Source of the DNA: Nocardioides euryhalodurans
Lineage (GTDB): Bacteria > Actinomycetota > Actinomycetes > Propionibacteriales > Nocardioidaceae
Reading direction: 5' to 3'
NCBI RefSeq assembly: GCF_004564375.1
Contig: NZ_CP038267.1
Span: 2,792,501 to 2,856,500 of the forward strand
Length of the DNA: 64,000 bases
Numbering within the stretch: position 1 is the first letter of the stretch; each line of letters begins with the position of its first letter. This document shows positions 52,564 through 62,933 of the stretch, piece after piece. A program made the position numbers and the translations under genes. The notes under the pieces were generated by a model that was not told the origin of the DNA, did not search any database, and saw nothing but the letters and a program-made list of their open reading frames with translations.

Positions 52564-53690
52564 ACGCGCTCGACCTCCTCAGCGGTGACGCCCAGACCTT
52601 CCTGTCGAAGGTCTGGGCGACCCGCGTGCACCTCCACCAGACCGAGCCCTCGCGGTTGACCGGCCTGCTCTCGCTCGACGACGTCGACCACCTGCTGACC
52701 GAGACCGCGATCCGCACGCCCTCCGTACGCCTGGCGCGGGACGGGTCGGTGCTGCCCGAGTCGCGCTACACCCGCCGCGGGGCCTCGCTCGCCGGGGCCC
52801 CGCTGACCGGCCTGGTCGACGCGCGGCGGCTGCTGGCGGAGGTCGACGACGGCGCGACCGCCGTGCTCCAGGGGCTGCACCGCTCCTGGCCGCCGCTGCG
52901 CGACCTCGTCGCCCAGCTCGAGCTGGACCTCGGCCACCCCTGCCAGGCCAACGCCTACCTCACCCCGCCGGGCTCGCAGGGCTTCGCCGTGCACTCCGAC
53001 ACCCACGACGTCTTCGTCTTCCAGACCCACGGGCAGAAGCGCTGGGAGATCCACACCGAGGGTCGCGTCGACGACGTGCTGCTCGAGCCCGGGCTCTCGA
53101 TGTACCTGCCGACCGGCACGCCCCATGCGGCGCGCGCCGAGGAGTCCGCGTCCCTGCACGTCACCATCGGGATCAACCAGGTGACCTGGCGCCGCGTCCT
53201 CGAGCGGACGCTCCTCGACGTCGTGGCCGCCGTGCCCGACGACCACCTCCCGGCCGGCTACCTCGACCACCCCGAGCGTCTCGTCGCCGGGCTGCGGGAG
53301 CGGCTCGACGAGGTCGCCGAGGCCGTACGCCGGCTCGACGCCGCCGAGGTCGTCGACCAGCGCGTCGAGCGGTTCCTGTCCTCGCGCGGCACCCGGCTAC
53401 CCGGCGGCCTGCGCGACCTGCTCGCCGTCAGCGACCTCGACGACGACACGGTGCTGCGCCGGCGGGCCGGCCACCCCTGCGTCCTCGTCGACACCGATTC
53501 GGGGCTGCGGGTGCTGCTGGGCGACCGCACCCTCGACGTCCCCGCCCGGCTTCGCCCCGCTCTGGAGCTGGTCCGCGAGCGCGAGACCCTCGCGCCGGCC
53601 GACCTCGCCGACCACCTCGACCCGGAGAGCAGGCTGGTGCTGTGCCGGCGCCTGGTGCGCGAGGGCCTGCTGACCGTGGTGACCGGGTGA
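52560..53690 (+). CDS. Cupin/JmjC-domain oxygenase (ROXA/MINA-like)
   Basis: A 376-residue Fe(II)/2-oxoglutarate oxygenase family protein. FAVHSDTHDVFVFQ carries the HxD iron ligands (about residue 144), and PTGTPHAARAEE the second His (about 188). A C-terminal winged-helix dimer domain is seen. Bacterial relatives hydroxylate a ribosomal protein. Family N-terminal sequence (LDLLSGDAQTFLSKVWATRV) continues in frame upstream of the first GTG (52626), back to CTG at 52560, which overlaps the previous stop (CTGA). No other start lies between the upstream stops and there. CTG is inferred. Confidence 0.75.
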   Translation: MNALDLLSGDAQTFLSKVWATRVHLHQTEPSRLTGLLSLDDVDHLLTETAIRTPSVRLARDGSVLPESRYTRRGASLAGAPLTGLVDARRLLAEVDDGATAVLQGLHRSWPPLRDLVAQLELDLGHPCQANAYLTPPGSQGFAVHSDTHDVFVFQTHGQKRWEIHTEGRVDDVLLEPGLSMYLPTGTPHAARAEESASLHVTIGINQVTWRRVLERTLLDVVAAVPDDHLPAGYLDHPERLVAGLRERLDEVAEAVRRLDAAEVVDQRVERFLSSRGTRLPGGLRDLLAVSDLDDDTVLRRRAGHPCVLVDTDSGLRVLLGDRTLDVPARLRPALELVRERETLAPADLADHLDPESRLVLCRRLVREGLLTVVTG

Positions 53691-54583
53691 GCGAGCCGTT
53701 CCGCTGCGCCGCCGCCGGGCTCCTGCGCGGCGACGAGCTCGCCGGGACGGCCTCCACGGTGCGCGCGTTCCTGCTCGTCGAGAACCCCGGCCCGTGGGGC
53801 GTCGACGCGGTCCGGGACAACCGGTTGCCCGAGGACGTCAAGCGCCCGCTCGCGGCCGCCGCCCGTGCTGCCGGCGTCCGGCTCAACCTGGTCCGCCGTC
53901 ACCGGAAGCCGGCGCCCCGTACGGGCTTCCGGGTGTTCGCCGCCTGGGCCGACGGCGCCGAGCCGTGGCTCGAGACCGCCGTGCTCGACGCGCCCTCGGA
54001 CCTGCTCGACCTCGACCTCGCGGCGCTCGGGGAGGGTCGGTCGCCGGGACTCGAGCCGACCGACGAGAGCCTCCTCTGCGTCTGCACCCACGGCCGCCAC
54101 GACGCCTGCTGCGCGGAGCTCGGGCGCCCGGTGGCGGCGGCCCTCGCGGCGGCGCACCCGGAGCAGGCCTGGGAGATCTCCCACATCGGGGGCGACCGCT
54201 TCGCCGGGAACGCCCTCTTCCTGCCCCACGGCCTGTACTACGGCAGGCTCGACGCGGTCACGGCGGTGGCGGTGGCCGGCGACCACCTCGTGGGCCACGT
54301 CGACCTCGACCACCTCCGTGGCCGGTCCGGCTGGCCGATGCCGGTGCAGGCGGCGGAGGTCGCGCTCCGCCGACAGCTCGGCGAGACCCGCGTCGACGCC
54401 GTCCGCCTGGTCTCGCAGCGCCGGGACGGCGACACGCGCCACGTCGTGCTCGCCGTCGGCGGCGTCGCGTGGGAGGTCGCCGTACGGACCCGTCCCGGCG
54501 CCGATCAGCACCGGCTCACCTGCCGGGCCGGGCGCGAGAACCCCGTCCCGCAGCACGAGGTGCTCCACGTCAGGCGCGGTTAG
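53687..54583 (+). CDS. Sucrase/ferredoxin-like (thioredoxin-fold Fe-S) family protein
   Basis: A 298-residue protein of the PF06999 family. CVCTHGRHDACCAELGRP gives the Cys and CC ligand pattern of the thioredoxin-like 2Fe-2S domain, and EISHIGGDRFAGNALFLPHG is the family signature. The C-terminus contains a second small domain. Biological role unknown. The GTG start overlaps the cupin stop (GTGA), forming an operon with the Asp-rich protein and the cupin. Confidence 0.85.
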   Translation: MSEPFRCAAAGLLRGDELAGTASTVRAFLLVENPGPWGVDAVRDNRLPEDVKRPLAAAARAAGVRLNLVRRHRKPAPRTGFRVFAAWADGAEPWLETAVLDAPSDLLDLDLAALGEGRSPGLEPTDESLLCVCTHGRHDACCAELGRPVAAALAAAHPEQAWEISHIGGDRFAGNALFLPHGLYYGRLDAVTAVAVAGDHLVGHVDLDHLRGRSGWPMPVQAAEVALRRQLGETRVDAVRLVSQRRDGDTRHVVLAVGGVAWEVAVRTRPGADQHRLTCRAGRENPVPQHEVLHVRRG

Positions 54584-54593
54584 TCTCGGCGTC

Positions 54594-56054
54594 ATGAGCG
54601 AGAAGCCCCGCGAGGGTGCCCCCACCGAGGAGAAGCCCGAGCCGGCGGACGCGCTCGTCGAGACCCGGCACAGCCTCGCCACGCCCGACGGCGAGCTCCG
54701 CTACACCGCGCGCACCGGACGCGTGGTGCTGCGCGAGGAGGCCTTCGAGGACGACGTCTTCACCGGGTGGAAGGCGCGCGCCGAGATGTCGGTGACCGCG
54801 TACACCCTCGACGGGGTCGACGTCACCGCGCGGCCGATCTCGTTCGTGTTCAACGGCGGTCCCGGGTCGTCGTCGATCTGGCTGCACCTCGGGCTGCTCG
54901 GACCCCGCCGCGTCGACATGGGTGATGCCGGGTCGCTCGCGCCGCCGCCGTACGGCCTGGTCGACAACGCGGAGACCCTGCTGCGCGACTCCGACCTGGT
55001 CTTCATCGACCCGATGTCCACCGGTCACACCCGGGCCGTCGAGGGCGGCAAGGCCAAGGAGTTCCACGGGTTCGGCAAGGACGTCGAGCAGGTCGCCGAG
55101 CTGATCCGGTTGTGGTGCACCCGCGAGGACCGCTGGATGTCGCCGAAGTACCTCATCGGCGAGTCCTACGGCACGATCCGCGCCGTCGCGGTCGCCGAGC
55201 GGCTGTGGAGCACCCACATGATGGCGCTCAACGGGCTGGTGCTGGTCTCCAGCGTGCTCGACTTCGGCTCCCAGGACTTCAGCTACCACCGCGCCGACGA
55301 GGCCTGCCAGAACTTCCTGCCCACGTACGCCGCCATCGCCCACTACCACGGTCGTCACGAGGGGCGCTCCCTCGACGACGTCGTCGAGGAGGCCAACCGG
55401 TTCGCCGGCGACCGCTACCGCTGGGCGCTCGGCCGCGGCTCGCGGCTGACCCGGGAGGAGCGGCAGGAGGTCGTGGCGACCGTCGCTCGGCTCGCCGGCA
55501 TCTCCGAGGAGTACGTCGACCGCAGCGAGCTCCGCGTCGAGCACGTCCGGTTCTGCACCGAGCTGCTCCGCGACGAGGGCCTCGTGGTGGGCAGGATCGA
55601 CGGTCGGTTCACCGGGCCGATCCACTCCCGCGTCGCCGAGATGTGGGACGCCGACCCGTCCATCGACGCGATCGTCGGGCCGTACGCCGCGGCCCTGCAC
55701 CACTACCTCCGCGCCGAGCTGGAGAGCGACCTCGACCTGCCCTACGAGGTCTTCGCCAACCAGATCAAGGAGTGGTCCTACAAGGAGTTCGAGGGCCGGC
55801 CGGTCAACGTCTCGGACAAGCTGGAGCGGCTGATGCGCGCCAACCCGCACCTGCGGGTCCGGGTCGAGTACGGCTACTACGACCTCGCGACGCCGTTCGG
55901 GGCCGCGGAGGACATGGTCGCCCACCTGCGACTGACGCCCGAGCAACGCGAGCGGATCGAGCACGACTGGTTCGAGACCGGCCACATGCCCTACCTCCAC
56001 GAGGAGTCCCGGGTCCGCGAGGCCGACGGCATCGCCGCGTTCGTCCGCGCCTGA
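54594..56054 (+). CDS. S10-family serine carboxypeptidase-like protein
   Basis: A 486-residue alpha/beta hydrolase. FNGGPGSSS is the oxyanion loop, and GESYGT holds the Ser (about residue 191). YYDLATPF holds the Asp (about 430) and GHMPYLHE the His (about 464). There is no signal peptide, so it would act in the cytoplasm, unlike yeast CPY. Relatives with this layout are common in actinobacteria and proteobacteria. The ATG at 54594 is 10 bases after the previous stop. Confidence 0.85.
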   Translation: MSEKPREGAPTEEKPEPADALVETRHSLATPDGELRYTARTGRVVLREEAFEDDVFTGWKARAEMSVTAYTLDGVDVTARPISFVFNGGPGSSSIWLHLGLLGPRRVDMGDAGSLAPPPYGLVDNAETLLRDSDLVFIDPMSTGHTRAVEGGKAKEFHGFGKDVEQVAELIRLWCTREDRWMSPKYLIGESYGTIRAVAVAERLWSTHMMALNGLVLVSSVLDFGSQDFSYHRADEACQNFLPTYAAIAHYHGRHEGRSLDDVVEEANRFAGDRYRWALGRGSRLTREERQEVVATVARLAGISEEYVDRSELRVEHVRFCTELLRDEGLVVGRIDGRFTGPIHSRVAEMWDADPSIDAIVGPYAAALHHYLRAELESDLDLPYEVFANQIKEWSYKEFEGRPVNVSDKLERLMRANPHLRVRVEYGYYDLATPFGAAEDMVAHLRLTPEQRERIEHDWFETGHMPYLHEESRVREADGIAAFVRA

Positions 56055-56066
56055 GCCGCCGAGGGG

Positions 56067-56096
56067 GTGACCTCGCGATCACATACTCGTAGTATG
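56067..56096 (+). promoter_or_regulatory. P450 promoter with CATACT-N3-AGTATG operator
   Basis: GTGACC (56067-56072) and TAGTAT (56090-56095) are 17 bases apart, and six bases later is the ATG at 56102, fitting a leaderless transcript. The perfect palindrome CATACTCGTAGTATG (56082-56096) covers the -10 element, so a repressor (TetR-like by form) would block it directly. No TetR gene is adjacent. Confidence 0.6.
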
Positions 56097-56101
56097 CCCA
56101 G

Positions 56102-57502
56102 ATGGCGACCCTCGAGGACGACGTCACCCGGCTGACCGAGGAGCGGTTCGCGAAGATGCGTCCCTTCGGCGGGAACGCGCCGCACCCGATCGGCACCGCG
56201 GGACTGCCACCCGGGCCGCGGTGGCCGCTGATCCTGCAGAGCATCGGCCTGCTGCGCTTCCGGCACCGGTTCGTCCCCTGGCTGCACCGGCGCTACGGCG
56301 ACGTCTTCACCGTCCGGATCCTCCCCAAGGGGCGGCCGCTGGTGCTCTTCACGCGGCCCGAGCACGCCAAGGAGATCTTCGCCGGCGACCCCGAGGTGTT
56401 CCACGCGGGCAAGGGCAACGCGATCCTCGGCCCGATCATGGGCGAGCACTCGCTGCTGCTCCAGGACGCGGGCGAGCACAAGCGGGCCCGCAGGCTGCTG
56501 ATGCCGGCGTTCAACGGCCACGCCCTGCGCGGGTACGAGGACCTGGTCACCGACGTGGCGCGCGCGGAGGTCGCGACCTGGCGCGACGGCGAGGACTTCC
56601 GCTCCCTGGAGCGGATGAACGCGCTGACGCTGGAGGTGATCCTGCGCGTCGTTTTCGGCGTCACCGACGTGCAGCGCCTCGCCGCGCTGCGACCGCGTGT
56701 CAACGCCACGGTCGACGTGGGACCGAGCGTGCTCCTGGGCTGGGGCTACCCCTGGCTGCAGCGCTTCGGCCGCTGGCGGGCGACGGTCGAGAACGCCTAC
56801 GCGCTCGACCGGCTGATGTACGCCGAGATCCGTGAGCGTCGCGACGCCCCCGACCTCGAGCACCGCACCGACGTGCTGTCCCGGCTGATCCTGACCGACG
56901 AGGAGGGCGACCGGCTCACCGACGAGGAGCTCCGCGACCAGCTGGTGACGCTGCTGCTCGCCGGTCACGAGACGACCGCCAGCGCGCTGGCGTGGACGCT
57001 CCACGAGGTCGGTCGCGACCCGGCGCAGCGCGAGCGCGCCCGGGCCGCCGCCCGCGACGGGGACGACGACTGGCTCGAGGCGCTGCTCAAGGAGTCGATG
57101 CGGCTCCACCCGGTCATCCCGATGGTGGTGCGCACGCTGATGCGGCCGGCGACGGTCGGCGGCCTCGACCTCCCCGCCGGCGTGACGGTCGGACCGTCGA
57201 TCCTCATCGCCCACAGCCGGCCCGACAACCACCCCGAGCCGGAGGCCTTCCGGCCCGAGCGCTTCCTCGGGCAGAACCCCGCCACCAACACCTGGATCCC
57301 CTTCGGGGGCGGCGTCCGGCGCTGCATCGGCGCGGGGTTCTCGTTGATGGAGGGGGTGGCGGTGCTCCGCGAGGTGTTCTCCGCGTACGACGTGGAGTCG
57401 GTCGGCGCCGACGAACCGCTGGTCCGCAACATCACGAGCGTGCCGCGGCGGGGTGCGCGGGTGCGGGTGTCGCGTCGCGGCGGCGTCGGATTCCCCGCCT
57501 GA
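56102..57502 (+). CDS. Cytochrome P450
   Basis: A 466-residue heme monooxygenase with no membrane anchor. LLLAGHETTASAL (I-helix, about residue 287), KESMR (ExxR, about 330) and FGGGVRRCIGAGF (heme Cys about 408) are intact. The sequence is closer to the fatty-acid/CYP102-like or CYP110-like type than to camphor-type. The redox partner is not encoded beside it. The last codons and stop lie inside a 71-bp repeat (from 57492), so the natural C-terminus may have been altered. Confidence 0.92.
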   Translation: MATLEDDVTRLTEERFAKMRPFGGNAPHPIGTAGLPPGPRWPLILQSIGLLRFRHRFVPWLHRRYGDVFTVRILPKGRPLVLFTRPEHAKEIFAGDPEVFHAGKGNAILGPIMGEHSLLLQDAGEHKRARRLLMPAFNGHALRGYEDLVTDVARAEVATWRDGEDFRSLERMNALTLEVILRVVFGVTDVQRLAALRPRVNATVDVGPSVLLGWGYPWLQRFGRWRATVENAYALDRLMYAEIRERRDAPDLEHRTDVLSRLILTDEEGDRLTDEELRDQLVTLLLAGHETTASALAWTLHEVGRDPAQRERARAAARDGDDDWLEALLKESMRLHPVIPMVVRTLMRPATVGGLDLPAGVTVGPSILIAHSRPDNHPEPEAFRPERFLGQNPATNTWIPFGGGVRRCIGAGFSLMEGVAVLREVFSAYDVESVGADEPLVRNITSVPRRGARVRVSRRGGVGFPA

Positions 57503-57562
57503 GCGGGGAAACCGACGCCTGGAGGGGGAAGCATCCCCCTCCAACCGACAGACTCGCCCACC
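57492..57562. repeat. 71-bp interspersed repeat, copy 2 (after the P450 gene)
   Basis: Inverted relative to the hutF copy. It forms two hairpins here: TCCCCGC/GCGGGGA, and a second with eight-base arms GGAGGGGG/CCCCCTCC (57521-57542). The P450 stop TGA (57500-57502) lies in the first hairpin. The second hairpin is decayed in the hutF copy. Confidence 0.8.
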
Positions 57563-57585
57563 AGGTCCGACCCACCCCGGCACAG

Positions 57586-57607
57586 GATCCCCGGCCGGCC
57601 GGGGATC
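57586..57607. terminator. Perfect 22-bp palindrome after the P450 gene
   Basis: GATCCCCGGCC followed directly by its complement, without a loop. It is likely a terminator for P450 transcription, or a protein site. The 57503-57670 gap otherwise holds only the 71-bp repeat. Confidence 0.5.
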
Positions 57608-57670
57608 ACGGCGGGCCCGCGGAGTGATCGCCCGTTTGGCCCCACCCGGACTGTCCGTGACAATGGCCGC

Positions 57671-58243
57671 GTGACAGATCGTCTCGAGCGCGAGGAGCAC
57701 CCGGTCGCCTTCGGGTTGCTCGCCCTGGTCGGCGTGGCCATCGTCGTCGGCCTGATCGCGGGCATGGCGGCGCTGGCCGGCGCGCGCGTCGCCGGCCTCG
57801 GCGACGAGTCGCCCTCCGGCGACGGCAACGGCGGCGGGGCGACGCTGTTCCTCCCCAAGCCCGAGCCGACGAAGGGGCCGCGCGGGCCCCTGATCACGCT
57901 GGCCCCCGGGCAGGAGACCGCGCAGCCCGAGGAGCAGGAGCCCTCCGAGGACGAGTCCTCGGACAAGCCGGCCAAGGGGATCTCGCTGCAGGTCGCCCAG
58001 AGCACGGTCAGCCCGATGGACAACATCGACCTCACCGGCGTCTACCCCGGCGGCGAGGGCGCCATCCTCCAGGTGCAGCGCTTCGAGGGCGGCAGCTGGC
58101 AGGACTTCCCGGTCACCGTCTCGGTGAGCAACGGGACCTTCACGACCTACGTCCAGACGGGCCAGACCGGCCCCAACCGCTTCCGGGTCGTCGACACCGA
58201 CACCGGCAAGCCCTCCAACGAGGTCAAGGTCACGATCGGTTGA
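57671..58243 (+). CDS. Membrane-anchored protein with C-terminal beta domain
   Basis: A 190-residue protein. A cytoplasmic N-terminus of 11 residues is followed by one membrane helix (about residues 12-38) and a Gly/Pro/Glu-rich linker. A beta-rich domain of 80 residues ends the protein (ISLQVAQSTVSPMDNIDLTGVYPG through VRVVDTDTGKPS-like strands). This resembles an immunoglobulin-like extracellular domain. The GTG start at 57671 overlaps no gene. Function unknown. Confidence 0.65.
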   Translation: MTDRLEREEHPVAFGLLALVGVAIVVGLIAGMAALAGARVAGLGDESPSGDGNGGGATLFLPKPEPTKGPRGPLITLAPGQETAQPEEQEPSEDESSDKPAKGISLQVAQSTVSPMDNIDLTGVYPGGEGAILQVQRFEGGSWQDFPVTVSVSNGTFTTYVQTGQTGPNRFRVVDTDTGKPSNEVKVTIG

Positions 58244-59435
58244 CCGCGCGCGAGCGGTCCAGCCGGGCGGTCCAGTAGCCCACCCACGCGGTCCCGCCCA
58301 GGGCGAGCACGCCGACGACCACCGACGCGGTCGCCAGCGGCGCCACCGCCGCCACCGCGCCCACGAGCAGGGGGCCGCCGGAGACGCCGATGTCCCCGCA
58401 CAGCCGCCAGCCGCCGAGGTACTGCGAGCGGCCCCGGACCGGAGCCGTGTCGGCGCCGATCGTCATCACGATGCCCGACCCGATCCCGTTGCCGGCGGCG
58501 ATCAGCATCATCACGGCGGCCACGCCGACGACGCCCGACGTGAGCGGCAGCAGCAGGCAGGCGATCGCCACCGAGAGCACCACCGGGACGGCCACCACGG
58601 CCCGGCCGTAGCGGTCCATGATCCAGCCGCCCGGATAGAACAGCACCATGTCGACCGCCGCGGCCAGCGCGAAGATCAGCGAGGTGGTGGCTGCCGAGAG
58701 ACCGACGTACTCGGCCCAGAGCGGGAGCAGGCCGTTGCGCACCGAGCGCGAGGCGCCCAGGACGATCACGGCCACCCCCAGCGTGAGGTAGGTCCGTCGG
58801 TGCGCGACGAGCACCGACCGGACCGAGGCGTGGCCGGCAGCCTGCTCCTGGGCGCGGCTCTCCGCACCCAGGTCGGGCATCAGTCGCGCCATCGACGCGG
58901 CGACGACCGACAGTCCGGCCGCCATCCAGAAGACGCCCGGCAGCCCGGAGGTCCTGATCAGCAGGGCCCCGAGGAGCGGGCCGACGAAGACCCCCACCCG
59001 GAAGCTGCCGCCGAGCGTCGAGAGCGCACGGGCCCGGAAGTCCGGCGGGACCGCCTCGATCATGAAGCCCTGCCGCGAGATCAGGAACATCGTGTACGCC
59101 GACCCGCTCACCGCGACCGCGACCGCGAGGCCCACGACGCTGTCGGTCAGCGCGGCCGCGGTCATGGCGGCGGCGTCCAGCAGCCCGGCGAGCAGCAGCG
59201 CGGTGCGCTCGCCGATCCGGGCCACGACCGCCCCGGCCGGGAGCGAGGCCACCAGCATCCCGAGGCCGAGCATCGCGACCACCAGGGCGGCGGTCCCGAC
59301 GTCGGCCCCGAGCTCGCGGGCCCGCAGCGCGGTGACCGGCATGACGGCCCCGTGCCCGATCGAGATCACCAGCGTCGGCCCGTACGCCGCCAGGGCGACG
59401 TCGCGCAGCCGGAACGCGGCGGGGGCCTGGGTCAC
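58230..59435 (-). CDS. MFS transporter
   Basis: A 401-residue protein with 12 predicted membrane helices. RAREL, GMLVASLPAGAVVARIGERTALL (loop 2-3 with the MFS motif) and YTMFLISRQGFMIEAVPPDFRARALS are typical of drug or metabolite exporters. The substrate is unknown. It converges on the preceding gene with a 14-base overlap. Confidence 0.88.
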   Translation of the reverse strand: MTQAPAAFRLRDVALAAYGPTLVISIGHGAVMPVTALRARELGADVGTAALVVAMLGLGMLVASLPAGAVVARIGERTALLLAGLLDAAAMTAAALTDSVVGLAVAVAVSGSAYTMFLISRQGFMIEAVPPDFRARALSTLGGSFRVGVFVGPLLGALLIRTSGLPGVFWMAAGLSVVAASMARLMPDLGAESRAQEQAAGHASVRSVLVAHRRTYLTLGVAVIVLGASRSVRNGLLPLWAEYVGLSAATTSLIFALAAAVDMVLFYPGGWIMDRYGRAVVAVPVVLSVAIACLLLPLTSGVVGVAAVMMLIAAGNGIGSGIVMTIGADTAPVRGRSQYLGGWRLCGDIGVSGGPLLVGAVAAVAPLATASVVVGVLALGGTAWVGYWTARLDRSRAVNRS

Positions 59436-59471
59436 CCGGCCGATCCTCTCAGCACCCCGAGCGGGAGGCGG

Positions 59472-60317
59472 TCAGCCGGGGATGTAGTCGAACTCGTCCG
59501 GGTTCGGGCCGGTCCGGCCCTCCTCGCCACGGTCGAGGCCGCTGATCGCCGCCATCTGCTCGGCGGACAGCTGCACGTCGAGGGCGGCGAAGTTCTCGCG
59601 CATCCGCTCGATCCGGGTCGACTTCGGGAAGACGATGTCGCCGCGCTGCAGGTGCCAGGCGAGGGTGACCTGCGCCGGGGTGGCGCCGACCTCGTCGGCG
59701 ACGCCGGTGATCACCGGGTCGTCGAGGACCGCGCCCTGGGCGATCGGGGACCATGCCTCGGTGGCGATCGCGTGCTTGGCGTCCGCGGCGCGGACGACCT
59801 CGTTGCGGAAGTAGGGGTGGGCCTCGACCTGGTTGACCACCGGGACCACGCCGGTCTCGGAGATGATCCGCTCGAGGTGGTCGGGCTGGAAGTTGGAGAC
59901 GCCGATCGAGGTGGCCCGGCCGTCCTCGACGAACTCGGCCAGCGTGCGCCACGTCGAGACGAAGTCGCCGTCGTACCGGGTGGGCAGCGGCCAGTGGACG
60001 AGGAACAGGTCGATCCGGTCGAGCCCGAGCCGGTCGAGGCTCTCGCCGAAGCTGCGGCGGGCGTCGTCGGGCCGGTGGAAGCCGTTGTTCAGCTTGGAGG
60101 TGACGTAGAGGTCCTCGCGGGCGAGCCCGGAGGCCTTGATCGCGTCACCGACACCGGCCTCGTTGCCGTACATCTGCGCGGTGTCGATGTGGCGGTAGCC
60201 GACCTCGAAGGCCTGCTCGACGGCACGCGCCGTCTCGGGCGGCGGGACCTGGAAGACGCCGAAGCCGAGCTGGGGGATGGTCGTCTGGTCATGGAGGGTG
60301 ATCGTCGGAACCGTCAT
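59472..60317 (-). CDS. Aldo/keto reductase
   Basis: A 281-residue NADPH-dependent reductase. The catalytic residues Asp45 and Tyr50 (HIDTAQMYGNE), Lys75 (VTSKLNN) and His108 (FLVHWPLPTRYDG) are intact. IGVSNFQPDHLE, VVNQVEAHPYF and FPKSTRIERMREN complete the family pattern. It resembles 2,5-diketo-gluconate reductase-type enzymes, which reduce carbonyls broadly. The ATG at 60317 gives a normal N-terminus. Confidence 0.92.
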   Translation of the reverse strand: MTVPTITLHDQTTIPQLGFGVFQVPPPETARAVEQAFEVGYRHIDTAQMYGNEAGVGDAIKASGLAREDLYVTSKLNNGFHRPDDARRSFGESLDRLGLDRIDLFLVHWPLPTRYDGDFVSTWRTLAEFVEDGRATSIGVSNFQPDHLERIISETGVVPVVNQVEAHPYFRNEVVRAADAKHAIATEAWSPIAQGAVLDDPVITGVADEVGATPAQVTLAWHLQRGDIVFPKSTRIERMRENFAALDVQLSAEQMAAISGLDRGEEGRTGPNPDEFDYIPG

Positions 60318-60360
60318 GCAGGGCCGACAATGAAGCGGCCGTGAGTATTCCCCGGCGGGG

Positions 60361-60798
60361 TCAGGCCGCGCAGCGACGCAGGCTGCGAAGGTCGTAGGTG
60401 GCGACCTCGAGCGCCGTGCCGACGGGGGAGTCGCGGTCGCCGGCCTCCTGCCAGACCCGCAGGCGTACGTCGGGCCCCCGGCGACTGCGCACCCAGCCCC
60501 GCTCGGCACGGTGGCGGGGGAGCCAGCCCGAGGACCAGCGCTGGCGCTCCTCGCGGCCGTGCAGCACCGTCATGCCCGCCCGGGCATCAGGGCTTCCGGC
60601 GCGCTTGCGCACCTTGGCGAGGACGACCCAGCCGTGGCCGGTCGGCGCCGGGGCGCGGCACACCTGGAAGCGGGTGAGCCCGCCGGCGTTGCTCCACGCC
60701 GCCTCGGCGGGCGTCGCGGCCAGCGGCACGGTGAGCGCCAGCCCTGTCGAGGCCAGCGCCAGCAGCGCAGCCGTGAACCGTCTCCTGATGGACCCCAT
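60361..60798 (-). CDS. Small secreted protein of unknown function
   Basis: A 145-residue protein with a clear signal peptide (MGSIRRRFTAALLALASTGLALTV, cleavage near AEAA). The mature part is Trp/Arg-rich with two cysteines (FQVCRAP and the final RRCAA), which could form a disulfide. No family recognised. It points away from dnaK, with a 263-base gap between. Confidence 0.65.
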   Translation of the reverse strand: MGSIRRRFTAALLALASTGLALTVPLAATPAEAAWSNAGGLTRFQVCRAPAPTGHGWVVLAKVRKRAGSPDARAGMTVLHGREERQRWSSGWLPRHRAERGWVRSRRGPDVRLRVWQEAGDRDSPVGTALEVATYDLRSLRRCAA

Positions 60799-60986
60799 GG
60801 ACAAACCCCCACTCGTCGGCGCGAGTCCCCGCGCGCCTGCGGCCCCCACGGCCGCTGCCCCCACTGTAGGGCCCGCCCCGGCGGACCTCACGTCGCCGCG
60901 ACGACCTGTGGACGACGAGGCAGGGAACCCGGTGCGGGACCCGGGAACAATCCGTTGCGACTGCTGCGTTACCGTGGCACACATAA

Positions 60987-61007
60987 GTTGAGCCAGTAGG
61001 ACTCAAC
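60987..61007 (+). promoter_or_regulatory. HAIR element (HspR site) upstream of dnaK
   Basis: GTTGAGC-N7-ACTCAAC matches the HAIR consensus CTTGAGT-N7-ACTCAAG in its core with the exact 7-base spacing. TAAGTT (60984-60989) just overlaps it as a possible -10. In actinobacteria HspR binds here to repress the dnaK operon until stress. The hspR gene would lie past the window. Confidence 0.8.
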
Positions 61008-61061
61008 TCCCTGAGCAGCCCCGACCCGGGGCACCCACGCACCAACGGAAGGACACTGATC

Positions 61062-62929
<1,868 letters not shown>

Positions 62930-62933
<4 letters not shown>

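Noticed and set aside
55991..57700. Minus-strand 569-codon frame opposite the P450 gene.
   Set aside because: It is antisense to a complete P450 with all motifs and has no recognisable family sequence.
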